Source: Lates calcarifer (lineage: Eukaryota; Chordata; Actinopteri; Centropomidae). From it: DNA of 64,000 nt. The stretch spans positions 22,621,504 through 22,685,503 of the forward strand of contig NC_066847.1 in NCBI RefSeq assembly GCF_001640805.2, in the 5' to 3' direction. Shown here piece by piece: positions 12,908-26,454 of the stretch (the stretch's first letter is position 1; each line of letters begins with the position of its first letter). The notes below the pieces were generated by a model. It saw only the letters and a program-made list of their open reading frames with translations, was not told the DNA's origin and ran no database searches. The translations under genes were made by a program, and so were the position numbers.

Positions 12908-15315
12908 ATGTCAGTTACGGTGTGTGGCCAAAGCTTATATTACACCCTTAAAGTCTACCGGAGGGAAGAAGACTGAAGCTGGAAATTGATATAGAAAAAA
13001 AAAACACTTTGCCTCACTGTCAGTACACAGCAGAAATTAACAGCACAATTTAAATGAAACAACCGGAAGAATTAGCTTGTTTTTCCAGTGCTGCTAATCA
13101 ATATCAGCTACCGTAACACTAGTTATTGTCCATGGACAGATGGAGATAAGAATCCTCCCAACAACCCACAGAAAAATGACCGTCCCATCCCAAAAGCAAC
13201 AGGTGCAGAATTTGGACAACATGGATATTTCCTCCTCAGGAAAGAAGGGATAATGGATTCAGGCGTGAAATAACGTGAGACACATTCACCCTCTATGTCT
13301 ATGCCAACCAACCCTGTCCTATCTTGCTGATTTTTTCCCTCATGATAATTAAATGTTGCTGTGTGTATTAACTCATTGCTTTCTTGTTACTTGTTACAGA
13401 GCTTACACTGCTTGCTACAAATTGTACCTAGTTTGCATTGACTCTGAGGCTGTTATATATTCATTAGTCACTCGGGAGAGAGGGAGCCTGCTGTGCTTTG
13501 AATAGTTGGAATTTCTTCAACTTTGCAACTTTGTGGTACAGTCACCTGTTGACTGTTTGCTTTGTGAATGTAACTGCACAGAGGGGGGCACGTGGTAAGT
13601 CTTTTAGTCTTGCTTTCAAGGCCTCGTAGGCTTTTAGGCTGAGCATATACTGTAGATAAGGGTGTGTAAGTCATGCATTTGATAGATGATCACTCAAACG
13701 TTGTCACACATATTCTTCTTTACGACTTATTGCTCGTTTGATGACTTGTCTGACTTGGCCTCTGAGACATGAAGATTGGTGCTGGTGAAACATCTAGCCC
13801 CCAGTCTGGACCCTGTGGTTTAACTAGGCCCACACTACCACTGGAAATAAGTTTGGCATTTCAGTTTTAAAAATCCTGACATTACCTGGGAGTTTTTACA
13901 ACTTAATGATTCTTATGTGTCTCTATTGTGAAAGTGCCCATAAACCAGTCATGCCATTTTCCATCTTGCCTCAACATTTATACAAAAAAATTGAGCCTTC
14001 TTTTATATAACTGCATTTTGAATTTCCCTGACATTTAAAAGTTGAAGACAAAAGCAATAAACATCAAACCCATTCACATTTAACCCCCTTGTTAAAATCC
14101 ACAGTTGTGTCACAGCTAGGATCTGTCATAATAGCAAAAATAATAAATTTAACAATGCCATTAATTTAGATATGAAGTATTTCTTTTTGTTATTATCTGG
14201 ATGCTTCTCTCTCCACTTGTAGTCTCCCTGTGATGAACACATGCTGACATGGTCATAGCTTCATTTGTACATTCTCTGCTTCTTCAGTACATGTGGTCAC
14301 TCCCACAGTGATGCGGGGATAAAGACAGACCAAACGATGCTTTGTAGCAGATTTATCCGTCTTTCTGTATGATCTTATCACTTGCCAAGGGCATTTTGCT
14401 ACAAAACCAATGGGGGTCTTGAACTTGTTCCTCTCTGCCACGTGTCCTATTTACCCCTCAGTCTCAGGGGGTCAGTCATTCTGCCGAGGCTGAACTCAGG
14501 GGGGATAGAAGCAGCAGGAGCAAGATGAGCCTGGAGGGGATCTTCTCACCCTGAGACGAGTGATTACTTCGCTGGGACTAAGTTATGCTAATGCATTCAT
14601 CTCCAAAAGCACCGTGATTATTTAGAGTTCCTCACCAACTGTTTTAGATTTTGCTCGCTTGCTATTTTATGCAAAGATGCTTTTTTTTTTCCCCAGCGCT
14701 CCGTTGGCACAGCGCTTGCCGAGCTGAGGGAGATAAGAGGGGAAAAAATTCAGAAGATTGTTGAATTCTTTGCCCTTATTTTAATGTGCCCTTGATGTGT
14801 GAATGAATGCAAATCAAAATATGTCTACTTTTTTCCCCCCTGAAAGTATCGCATGTTGCAATTTTGCAAAATAACAGTGGAGTGGAATAGAGCAGATGAT
14901 ATTGCATACAGTATATCATTTCAGTTATTTCTCTGGACCTCTAAATTGCCCTATGTTTTATGTAAAAGGTTCTAACACTTTCACTTTAATCCATCCAAAC
15001 TTAGTGTATTTCTCTCCTTCAGCTGAATCAGAACTGAACTCCCCACCCCACCCCCAGTAGTCCCAACTGGCCAGTTTTGATGCCGTATTCCACCTGGTGC
15101 TCTGCGTGGCATTTGTGGTGAGGCGGTGTCTTGGCCTGGCTGTGCCACTCCCGTAAAGCAGCATCAGGGGGATATCAGCATAATACCAGACTGAATATGT
15201 TAGAGCACATTCCCTCTAATCCTGAGCACACTGTAATCATAAGAGACTGGGCTTCCTACCACTGTGACCGCACAAACACATGCCATTGGGTCCGCTGGAC
15301 TATGCAAAGGTGTGA

Positions 15316-15334
15316 GGGTGTGGGAGGGGTTGGG
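15316..15334 (+). other. Canonical G-quadruplex motif
   Basis: Four G-tracts of at least three (GGG, GGG, GGGG, GGG) are separated by loops of three, one and two bases. Further G-rich blocks follow to about 15,375. There is no adjacent gene, so any role is unknown. Confidence 0.8.
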
Positions 15335-15410
15335 AGGAAGAGGAAGTGGAGGTTAGGGGGAGGAACTGGGGGGAGCCAGAGGAATTGAAGGACATTCTTT
15401 GGGAAGCAGC

Positions 15411-15460
15411 AAAAAATAAATAAAAAATAAAAAATGAAAAAAAAAAAGCAAAAAACCAAA
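15411..15460. repeat. A-rich low-complexity tract
   Basis: An irregular AAAAAT-like stretch with a run of eleven A's. It could be a remnant retroposon tail, but no SINE or LINE body precedes it that I can recognise. Confidence 0.8.
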
Positions 15461-15904
15461 TGAGAGGAGGGGAGATGAAATATTGCTGTATCAGAAGCAG
15501 GAGAAGAGTAGGTTCAGAATAAGGTATCTGGTGCAGGAGTGAGGAGGAGGTGATGGTCAAGAAACAAGGGGAAATAGAAGAAGTTGCAGGGAGATTTAAA
15601 AGGATTCTGAAGGCCTGCAGGGATTTGCAGAGAATTTGGAGGAGATTTCTGGAAATGAGAGCACTGCCCAGATGCGCTGCAGAAAGCAGCATCTGCAGCA
15701 TTAATTACAATAGCCCCCACCACTACCACCACCCTCCCCCTCACCCCCACCGTACTCCGCCACCTGTTTCCTTTCAATGGCCCCCGCTATACGTGAGTGA
15801 AATTCAGGAATCCACATTCAGCACTATGGCTGATGCAATCACATACAACCTGCACCCCCCCTCCCACTCTTCCCACCTCTCCATCTCCACCTATCCACCC
15901 TCCC

Positions 15905-15928
15905 CACACACACACACACACACACACA
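15905..15928. repeat. (CA)12 microsatellite
   Basis: Uninterrupted CA array following a C-rich tract. Confidence 0.95.
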
Positions 15929-16100
15929 GATACACACCACCACAAACAATTCCCCATGGGTATCTTGATGTCTTATCTATTAGGAAGTGAAAGTGAGAAA
16001 GAGAGCAAATAAAAGCTCTCTGTCACCTAAGATGTCTTGTCCGTGCGGTTCGTTTCTTCCTTGCTGCTGAATTGATTTGGTGAGTCAACCCGTCTCACTG

Positions 16101-16439
16101 ATGGAGAGATTGCCGGGCCCCCGAGAGGACACGGAAAGCGCGCTCTGTTTTGCGGCCATGACGCGCGCGTTCGCCAGAGCTGTGTTGTGCCAGTGTTGTG
16201 GTGGCTACATATTGCTGCTATCTGAATCCCAAGATTACATCTGCTCAGCTGGGATTGTTTTCATGCTGCTCTCATGGAAGGATGGTGGAAGTGTATCACA
16301 GATTAAGATCAACCTATTTCACAACACTGTGGCCGGCGATGAGTTAAGATGCGGGTCCATCTTTACCTTCTGTGGTCTTGGGGGTGAGAGGAGGACAGTG
16401 TCCAAAAAGTTACACAAATTGTATGTCAAATGTCTCTAA
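16101..16439 (+). other. CpG-dense patch with a 112-codon open frame, unidentified
   Basis: The first 80 bases are unusually rich in CpG for this desert (GCGGCC, GACGCGCGCGTTCG at about 16,150-16,172). An ATG at 16,101 opens a 112-codon frame, and an internal ATG at 16,158 has a good context (GCC before it). The product is basic at its C-terminal end, has a short hydrophobic stretch, and matches no family I recognise. A frame of this length can occur by chance in 64 kb. The CpG patch could instead mark a promoter of a noncoding transcript. Confidence 0.12.
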
Positions 16440-17957
16440 AAGAAAGAAAGATCTGCAAAGAGGATTTGTGCTTTGAAAAAAAAAAAGCATGAGATCAACT
16501 CTCAGTGTCTGCAGATTTCCCTCATAAGACCAAGTGGTAAAGGCCTGGGCTTATCTGAATGGAGGTGAAGGATTGATGGGGGGATGCAAAAGCAGTACAA
16601 GCCTCTTATAATTGAAGATCTCTGGCAGAGAGAGAGCATGCTCATGTGACAGACCACACCTCCCTGCTTAACCCGCAGGCTGTCAGCTCTATTGCCCCTT
16701 CTGGCCCAGATACTGCTGTGTTTTTCCAACTGGTCAATTAAATAATTTAGTGGCAATTTAGAAATTTGCTATTCAGATGTCGGATCAATGGTATGGATCC
16801 CAGAAGTCAGAGCTGCGTCTGAAAACACGGCTGTTGAACCAGCACTGTTTAGAGAGGGAAGCAACACCCAGCATACAGTACTTCCTGAAGGATTTTCTCT
16901 CTTCCTCCCTCCCTCCCTCTTTCTCTTATAAACACAAACACATGCACTGTACGTACACATCTGTGCACGCAGACAGGAGAGGATGCAGGGTTGAAGAGCT
17001 CCAGCAAGAGAAAGATATGCAGAGTGAGATCAGCAGCAGAGGAGGGAATAGAAGAGTAAGCTGCAGTGAAAATAATAATATCAGCTGTTACAGCACTAAT
17101 GAACACCAACACGGAGGCAGAATAGAGATAGAAAACTACTTTTCCTTTTTTTTTCCCGCTTGACCTCCTGCTGAGATTCAGAGGCTTTAATTCTCCTGGT
17201 GATGTTGGGATCCAAACAGCTACAGTGAATAAACAAGATTACCCATTTGGACATGCCAGTAAATCTTATCATATTGGAGCAGGGAGAGGGGCTGGGAAAC
17301 AGGACCAAAGCAATAAGGTTGACAGAGGCCAAGACGCAGGCAGCCATGGCTGCTGAACACAATTCCTCCCTCAAACAAATCTCCCTGTTTCCTTTTGTGA
17401 CTTACTGTAGTTTTGTTCATCGGTTGTGGAGAGTCAGTGTTGCTTCATGTGTGGTGGCAGCAAAAATGATCACTCTTCATAGGCATGAAGCATGTACTGT
17501 ATCAAATAATATTCTCTGTCTGATATTAATCACCACTGGATTTGCAGGAAGGCTTCATTATACAAACAGTCATTTTTCTTTCTTCCCCTCTCTCATGTCA
17601 TTTCATATTCAAAAATAAAATTGTAGCAAAATGGAGCTCTTCAATGGTTGCTGCTGGGAGGAAAATGTCTTTACAGAGAGCTCTGCAACCATTGTATTTG
17701 AGGATGCTCTCAACAGTTTGAATCGGATTTGGTGGAGATAAAAGCGCGGGGGGAGTCTTTCTGGTTCTCTATATTCTCTGATTCTAGCCCTAATTGTCTC
17801 GCTCAACATAAAGAGATACAGCGGAGAAGCCTCTTGTTGTTAAGCCGCCTTGTGCCAGATTTGGTTCTTAGCATGAGGCGAGCAGAGGCTGTGCAGTACG
17901 CTGTAGGGCCGGGGTGCTGTGAAGGTCGGCGGCCGGAGTGGGGGTGGGGGGTTGAAG

Positions 17958-18013
17958 ATGGCGCAGGCTCCCACCAGACGCAGAGGAAGCTGTTGGAGCT
18001 GTGCCACAGACAG
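17958..18013 (+). other. Exon-like island: ATG to splice donor
   Basis: A GC-rich stretch with GAAGATGGCGCAG (an ATG in strong context, also YY1-like) is followed by an open frame of 18 codons plus two bases that meets a good donor, CAG|GTTAGT, at 18,013. The upstream 80 bases are GC- and G-rich. It could be an alternative or lncRNA first exon. There is no identified acceptor partner, so support is thin. Confidence 0.15.
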
Positions 18014-18843
18014 GTTAGTCAGGGAGCGATTCCTGATTCCATCGTGATCGTCACGCCTCATCACAATGAATTCTTGTGACTGACATCATCAGAGGCTGTT
18101 TTTATGGGACCATAACCTGTAAATAAGATGATTACAACGGCAAACATAATGTGGGCTGGGGGAGGCTGGGCAAGAAAACATCACTGCACTAAGCGTACAT
18201 GACAACAACAGTGATAAAGGATTTGGGGCTTATGAGAGCAGAAAAGATGTGGGACTTGTTACCACAATAAATTCGACATGAACATGCAAAAAAAGATTAT
18301 GAGAGAAAAAAAAATGTCTGCAGCACCCCTCCACTCTGCACTTGATATAGGGATGACAAAAAGAGAGGAAAAAAGAGAGATTTTTTTTCCCTCTCTGTCT
18401 GTGAACAGACGCTGATCTTCTCAAATCCTGTGTATCTCATGTTAAATCTGTGTAATGTGGATTAAGACCTGTTGAAACATATATATCACAGGAACAGATT
18501 GGGGCAGACTTCTTTGCCAAATCCTTGCTTGTTTGCCTTGGGAAAAAAATGACATTAGTGATACGGATGGGCAATATAACGACATACAACATCAGATGAT
18601 ATAATTTGTCATACTGATCATAATGTGGTAACCATCCCTTGGACATCTGCGTGTGTTTAGACCTCTGTGGGCAAATAATACTTGAGTCTTTTATGACTCT
18701 TGAATTACTGTGATTGGGTACTTTGATTTGCCATTCAAAACCGTAAACAATACCGTAACAAAAGAGTTATGGCAGTTAAAAGTAAGGAAACACTAACTGT
18801 GAAACATATACTCATATTCTCATGCAGATATGGAAGATCTGTC

Positions 18844-18861
18844 CACACACACACACACACA
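18844..18861. repeat. (CA)n microsatellite
   Basis: Short uninterrupted CA array of about eight to nine units. Confidence 0.9.
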
Positions 18862-19799
18862 AACATCTATGATGGCACTTAATCCCCATTCTGTGCAGCC
18901 TGCATCACCCACTGTCCATTAGGGGCAAGCTTTTTTTCCCCCAACATGTCAACAAATCCTCTTCTTCTTAGCTCTACACTACAAAAAAGATGCAGCTACT
19001 CCATAATTCCCCACAAAGTGTCACTGTCAAACGGCCATTTCTTCTCTTTCTCACTTACTCCCTCATTCACATGTACTGTATTTTTAATGCTAAACCAGGC
19101 CCTCAAAGTTAAGTTTCAGGATGCTACTTGCTTTTTTAAAAGCTAATTTCTTATCATGCATAATTTCTCAAACCTGTGTTGTTGCTGCTATTATCATATA
19201 ATAACTTCTGTTTGTGTTATGGCTTCCTGTGGTGAAAATAGTTATTTTAAAAAACCCTTCACTGAATGACAATGTAAGAGACAAAAACAACAACATACTC
19301 CTGCAGCAAACACAGCAGCTAAAGCATGTAAATATTTTCCTAGCCAGAGAAATTAATAAATAACCAGCTAGCCCTTCCTTACCACGTGTGCTGAACACCT
19401 GCTAGATGCTGCGGATCTGCAGTGTCCCAACCTGTGATGTTTTCATCCCGCAAATAAATAGCAGCCAGGTGAAAATGGTGTTTTCTCCCGACTCCACCAG
19501 GAGACTGAGCTCAACCCACCAAAAGAGCTAGCAGCTGTTGTCTGCAAGTGAGCATAAGGCTGGAGAGCTGGTGAAGTAATGAATATACCAGATAGACTTT
19601 CTAAGACCTGCTTGGAATATTTGTATAGCTATCAGAATTGTGATGGTAATTCTTAGTCAGCCCCCCCCCACCCCCTTCACCGCACCCCTCGCGCACTTCG
19701 CTCCATGTCTGTACCTTTTGATCCCAGTAGGAGAAGAGGGATGAATGAAAGCGACAGGGAGAGACAGACAAGTAGATAGAAATAGATGGGAAGAGACTG

Positions 19800-19824
19800 T
19801 GTGTGTGTGTGTGAGAGAGAGAAA
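19800..19824. repeat. (GT)n(GA)n compound repeat
   Basis: A GT array of about seven units passes directly into GA units. Confidence 0.85.
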
Positions 19825-22800
19825 GATCAAGCATGTTTGTGTGGGCATTATGGATTTATCTTACATACATACATGAAACAAAGTACTAATATTCCTGATA
19901 TGTTCCCAGCGGCTCTCTCCTGCATGTCCATCTCTAGTGTCACACATGACCCCCTTTATATATTGGTGCAGTACATGTACAGCAAGATACTGAGTGTGTA
20001 TCTATAGATTTTTGTTTGTACAGGGGAGGGTTGAGTTGAATGAATTGAGCTGTTTTGATACAACCACTGATCCAGTCTTGGCAGGGAGAATGACCACGCT
20101 TATTGAATGGCTGCCTGAGTACTCTAATGAGGTAATATTACCACACCAAATGATGAAAAATTCATGTTACAAGTTGGTGTTGGTGCAGACGGCTCTCAGG
20201 AATTTCATTTGCTGTTTGATATTCTTACTTGCCAGCTCAGCAGGCGCTATTGTATGATTGGAACAAAAAAAAAAAAAACACACTTAGGGCTGAAAGCCCA
20301 AGCTATTACCGTGAATAGCCTGTAGACACAGCAACACAAGTGGAAAAGTGTGTTTGTGTATGTGCACCTCTGTGCTTTGTGTATGAGTTCATGTACTGTA
20401 GGTGTATGTGTGCGCTTGTTTGCGTATCTGTGGGCAAGAGTGTGTGAAACACAGGGCAGTGCAGGTGAAAGCATGCATACTGAATACTAAGTGATCATCC
20501 TGCCCATCTCATTGGCAATGGAGAGCTTGTACAGCTCTGATAAGTGCATTTATGGAAAAGTCAGCACAGCTTTATCTCGTCATTGCAGGTTAGATCACAG
20601 ATAAAAGGATTGGACTCCAAAAAGTAAATAAAAAAATCAAGCCTGAGATAAGACGCCAGCTTCTGAGCTATACCAGCTTGCTTCAGACTCACACTGCATC
20701 GTGAGTGTTCATCACTATGGCCCCTATCACTAACCAGGGCTCTGTATGGGGCCTCGCTAACACCGCCGAGGACGGTTCAGATAACATTTTCCCGGAGAAA
20801 CTACTGATGTTAGATTGTGCTGCTTATAGTTGTCTTGGGCTGATTTTTGAAGTCTCATGCAAAAGAGTTTTCCCCCTAAGGCTACAGTGGAGCAATCATC
20901 CTGGGTAACATTTGGCTCATATGTAAATTCAGACAGCTATACCTTCAAAGCATTTAATCCCTCTCTACCCTTTTTTTCTTACTGTTTCCATACACTCAGG
21001 TCTCTATTTCCCTTCCCCACCATTCTCCGCATCTGTTTCCCTCTGTATCTCTTTGATACATTCCTTCCTCTCATCCACCTCAATTCATTCTTCTGAAAAC
21101 CTTCTTACTCCCTTTCTAATATCCCCATCCTTTTCTATGCCTCAAACCTCTCCTCCTCTGTCCCTCCTCTTCTCTATGTGTCGTCAAAATAAGGCTCCAG
21201 CAGTGGACCCTTAGGGTGATGGTGATGGAATGCATTGGGGGGGCCAGCAGCTTTCTCTCTCCAACCTGCATGCAAAATCGTCCCAATGGGGAATCACTGG
21301 CTCCTGTTTACAACACCAAGAGGGGTGCAAGCACCATGGTAACACCACTGCTCTCCCTAAAACCCTTGGCAGATAGGTCTGCACAATCACCCCCAGTTAA
21401 AACGTTTTACTGTTGGATAAAGAAAAAAGCTGAAGCGGAAAAAAAAAATTGGCTGAAAGTATGCTGGCGCATATCCAGTCACAGTGGAAGTCTGTTTTTT
21501 TAATTCCTGTTTCATGTTTCTTGACTTAGAAATTAAATTTATGAGCATGACAGAATGAAAGATGCCTTTATAGTTGCATAAACACATACTGTACACATAA
21601 ATCCTGCTGGAATCAAGTCATACACTGTACACACACAGAGGCACCCAAAAAGCACAGTCAACAGTCAACGGTGCAAAAGGCACAACAAAGGGCTCATGAC
21701 AGAAAGAATACACATATGCAACCATGCACACATGGATAAAAACTCTCACACACACTCAGTGCTGTCAGGAATTGCTGCTTTCTCTCCCTGGCAGTGAGTG
21801 CTCAAGAGATTAAGCTCAGGGTAATTTATAGTATTTTTAGTGAAACTAAATGCTTTACCCAGGTTTCCATTTAAAAAACCAATTTATTGATTTCCACTGT
21901 GTTTTTTTTTTATTATTTTTTGCACAGTGACCCTGGCAGTTAAATATTCATAAGCCATTAAAAATAAAAGATGCACATTTTGTATGTTTGACCCTTTGTT
22001 ATGTACAGCACGGTCTATAATCTGTTCAATCCGGAATACTGTCCCACTCAGAGGTGAAGCAGGCACTGTTTTGCAAACAGAAAAACACCATTAGTTTCCC
22101 ACATGTTCAGCGTTGATTAGCACTGGATGAAAGAGACTGCAATCTCCTCATTTGGCAGATAGAGAGGCCCACAAATATCTTCATAACATTATGCTGTTGC
22201 TGTTGTTCCAAAAAAAATGCAGTTTTTCTCTCCAGATTTAGAAAATTGCCTTCCATTACAGCATTTAGATAAGATAACCGAAGAGGAATACAAAATGAAA
22301 CTTAGGAAAAGCCATAAAACCTTTAATTAAGATGTGGATAAGTTTGAGAAGGGAGAATTGTGGGAGTGTGTTGTTGAGCATCCCTTTATGGAGAATGAGG
22401 GAGATGAAGGAGAATACAGTAGGATGTAGAGAGCAGGTGAAACGGGTGATATAAGCAGAAAAGTGAGCCCTTTGGAAAATAAAGGGAAAAGAATATCCAG
22501 CTCCTTTTTATCCAATAATGAGCATTTACTTGGAATTTTACTCAACTGGTCACTCTGCCTGAAAGTGTCAGAGAAAAGGTCCAATCCTGTCCCCCCCCTC
22601 ATCTGCTCAATACTGTCTTATTTAGTTCTTCAATAAGCTTTTCACATGTCTGCCGTTGCAGGACTGGGACTCAGTAGCTCAGTGTGAGTCCCTCCATCTT
22701 GAGAAATTATGCATTGGCTGCGATGCTCCCTGCTGAATCCCTGCTGGGGCTGAGCGGTGTTCTGGGATGCAACCCAAGTCTAATCATCCGATACAAGTTT

Positions 22801-23161
22801 AAAAGTAGCCACGGGTAGTTTTTTCGATGGTGGTGGGTGGGTAGGGGAGACCACCGTGAGGGGGGGGGCGCAACAAACGCTCAGCAGAGGCAGTACATAG
22901 GCAGCTCCATCCAACTGCCCTCGCATGTGGTGGAGCAGGTAATGAAAGGCAAGAGATGTAGATGAGTGAACCACCCGTCGTTCTCACCAGTCTTGATTAG
23001 CGCTTGTGTGTGATTTGTTTCTGCGGTCATTAAAACCTCTCAGTCCATATTTCGTAGCATTTGCTCAAAATGTTCCCCCGTGACTATTTGGTCCAGGGAC
23101 ATTTTGTCCATCTCAGGTGTCTTACACACATGATGTGACCACTTATGCATCCTGTGTCACC

Positions 23162-23185
23162 ATGCAAATGCGTGCACGTTTGCAT
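23162..23185. promoter_or_regulatory. Inverted POU/octamer sites
   Basis: A perfect octamer ATGCAAAT at 23,162-23,169 faces TTTGCAT at 23,179-23,185 on the opposite strand. The palindrome CGTGCACG sits between them. POU-domain factors are known to bind such octamers, including as dimers on inverted sites. Binding here is inference. Confidence 0.35.
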
Positions 23186-26100
23186 AATCAGGAAACTAAT
23201 TTGAATCTTCTTTGAATTTATTGTCACACTACAATTGACCGTATCAGTAGAAGTAAGGTTCATTTATTTATTCCCTTAGACCATGCGATGGACTGGTTTT
23301 ATTATCCTGCCTGGTTGTTATTGTAGCTGTTTGGCATGAGCATGAGTCGTAGTAGCGTGAGAACAAATGAATGCATGTTGTGTACAACATATTGCTGCCC
23401 TTCTAATACTGCTGTGACATCAGATTAGTGACCTGATGCACTGGTAAACTGTGCGAAAGGGTTGACACCAGCGTCAAACTCTGATTAGTGGAGATTTGTA
23501 GTGCTCTATCAGAGTAAATGTGACGTCTCCTCCACTGGTTTTGGTTTGCCCCAGTGTGTATGCAAGTGACTGGGCTCAGAAGGATTTGCCTCTTAACTTG
23601 GGATGAGCCCAGATCAGGATGCTGCAGTTTTACTGGGTCATGGGTGTGAGCATGTGATATAGTAAACAAGAGGCAGCATTTACTGACGTGCAAGAACCAC
23701 ACGGCACTTCTTAAAGAAAGAACAAATTCAAACCAACAATCTCAAGATCTTTCATAGCTCCTTTTTTCCCATCTAAATAACCAAGTAGCCCCCACCCCTC
23801 TGACTGCAGCAAAGTAAGACAAGAAACAGCACGCCCTTCCCCACCTCCTATCCTATCTCCCATCCCTTTATCCTCTTGTCATTTACTCCTGATCCCTGAT
23901 TTCTTTTGTAAGCCGACTTCAGTTGGATAACCCTGCAAATGCTTTGAGATTCAGTGAGGTTATCACTCCTGAATATGCTTAATTACAAGCAAGACCGTGG
24001 ATAACAAGGGTGTGTTTATGCTACAATTGGACAAAAACACAAGGAAAGATAAACAATGAAGATATAGGGCAGATGACAGATGACTTAAGAGGGGCCTCAT
24101 ATGTTTGCAGCCCATCACTCAAAAACAGTGATGAGCTGCAAACCACTAACACATATTTCACCCAATAATAAAGCAATCGATTGCATTTCTTTCATTTAGT
24201 TGTGATGTTGTTTTTGGCACCTTTTTTTGTCTTTGATACTGACTATGATTGGAAACTGACTGAGATGATAGTCTCCTGAAAGACTTCCAGCTGGAATTAA
24301 AGTTTTAATAAAGCAGTACAACCCATTTCTGTTGTCCCTCCGCCAGCCACTCACCTCTTAACTAAGTTCTGAACACAAACCTTTAAGGCTGAATGATGTC
24401 TCTGCATTGAGGTGTTGAGGTACCATACATGCTGCTGTGTGCACCTCCTCAGAAATGTAATTACAGTACACATCAGGGCTACAGGGATGTGTGTGGAGAC
24501 TGAGAGAATTGTGATTGACCTTCTTGAGCTGTTTTGTGTTTGCCCCCATACATTTTCCAGCGCTAGTAGTGTTAGCTGATAGTTGAGACAACACGTAGCA
24601 GGTTGAGGAAAGGCTAAGTAATTTTCTGCTTTGCAGTTATGCTAGAAAAATTACAATTTTGTTCTATAGCAAAGCCATTTCCAGCCCAAACCTCCTCCGT
24701 GCTGCATGGATGTAAACATGAGTGCCTCATGTATTTAAAGAAATGCAAAACATCATCTGGTTTTGTGGCGGCACAGTCCGTGGTTGAAATTCTGTGCTGT
24801 CCTCTAAAGGGATCAGTACAGTCTTGGAAACTACACTGTAACTACTGCAGCACCATTGCAGAGAGGCATAATTCAGCCTTCTGTTTGTTCATGCTAGGGA
24901 TGCAGCTGCTCAGCTGAAGTGGGCATTTCACCCAGACAAGTTATTTTACTCTTTTAGTGACTTCTGTGTTTTTTGTTTTTTTTGGTTTTTTTTTACAGCA
25001 GCAGTTCTGACATATGGAGCTGTGCTAGGGAGAACTAACAGAAACTTAATCTGCCCCTGATTCCCATGGCTTGGCCAAACTCCCCCCTTTTAATAAACTA
25101 GGTCACAACTAAGCAGAGCCAATCTAGGGGAAGAAAAAGGCCCACCAACACAAAAAAAAGTGTGGTACAAAAAGGGAAGAAAACAAAAACAACAACATTA
25201 ATGAATCAAAATTGGATCTCTTTGTTCTGAATTTGGATCATTCACAACTTAATTCTTACACTGCGGTGCGAAGGGGTGGAAACAGCTTGCAGGCCAAGAA
25301 CACCATTGTCTTTTGGACTAGATAATAAAGAAGAAGAAAGCCCTGCATAGCCTACATACACAACTCAACCCACAGCCTTACACAGGAACACCAAGCTGGT
25401 GTAATCCACTATAGACATAAGCTGCAGGATGTAATTGAAACAGTGCTGACAGCAGGGCAAAAGACGAAACACAGCCACAATTGAAGGAGGGTAAAAATGG
25501 CAGCAGATGGCACTTTTCTCTGGGTTTGTGATGCAGTGAGAAGTTTGTGTTTAGTTTTCCTGGGTCATCCGTTCTGTCGAAAATATGGCGGACACATTTC
25601 TTCTGTCATCTCTGATAACATAGTAGTTAGGCTTGTGTCTTTCAGGCCGCTGGCCACCTCTCTTCTCCCACTTCTATCCTTTCCTCTCCTCTCCCAGGTC
25701 TTTCCTGCACTTTGTCGTGGCAACCCTGCAGGCATGCTGTCTCTCCTCCTGTGCTCAAAGATTCCGCAGCACCTTGGATGTGCCTCTCGGGGGGGTAGTG
25801 GTGGTGGTGGTGGGGGAGAAGAAGACGAAAAGAGAGCCTAAGAGCAAGAGAAAAAAGTGGCGAAGGAGAGGCGAAAGATGGGATAGATGGGGGAAAAATG
25901 AGTTGTGTTTTCATGTTCACAGCCTGTCCTTTTGATGTACATACCAAAACAACCTGAGGCCCACAGCAGCCGCTCCCAGTGGCTAACATGACAGTCGGCT
26001 TGGCAGCCACTCTGCACGTTTGAGACTCCACTCCGCCTCAATTCCCGCCCTGTCCTGCCGTGCTCACTAGCATCCCCTCCCTATCCTCTACCTTCACCCC

Positions 26101-26454
26101 CCCCCCCCAACTTCCCACTACCCTCACATGCCAAAACATATTTGGCACCCTAGGACCAAGCCCTCCATTTCTGCCAACCAGTCTCACTATGATGCCAATG
26201 GTTTTGGAAACAACTTTGTACCATAAAACTGGCAAACCATACGCAACAAAAAATACTGCCCACTTACACTCAACTTTCTAAATAAAAACGATAGGCAGGG
26301 AGAATCCTCTTTGTGTGAGAGATCTCCATTGGACTGATCCAAAAAATGAGAAATGAGAGGAGGAGGAGGAGGAACAATGTAAGGTGCAGACCCACATTCA
26401 GCAGCATTGTATCAGCACAGCTGCACACAAACACACATACAAACACTCTAAGCA

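Larger units (their letters stand above)
12908..16076. other. Gene-free intergenic DNA
   Basis: No coding exon was supported. The interval 14,520-14,920 has enhancer-like texture: POU-type words ATGCTAAT at 14,585-14,592 and ATGCAAAG at 14,669-14,676, with AT-rich flanks. A G-quadruplex motif sits at 15,316-15,334, followed by an A-rich tract (15,411-15,460), a purine-rich stretch (15,540-15,660), a C-rich stretch and a CA array at about 15,905. Confidence 0.5.

Noticed and set aside
15411..15460. A-rich tract as a SINE/LINE tail
   Set aside because: No pol III boxes, reverse-transcriptase remnant or flanking duplication was seen.
25497..25841. 114-codon frame beginning ATGGCAGCAGATGGC
   Set aside because: The start context is reasonable, but the C-terminal half is a GTG-repeat polyglycine and no family or splice partner is visible.
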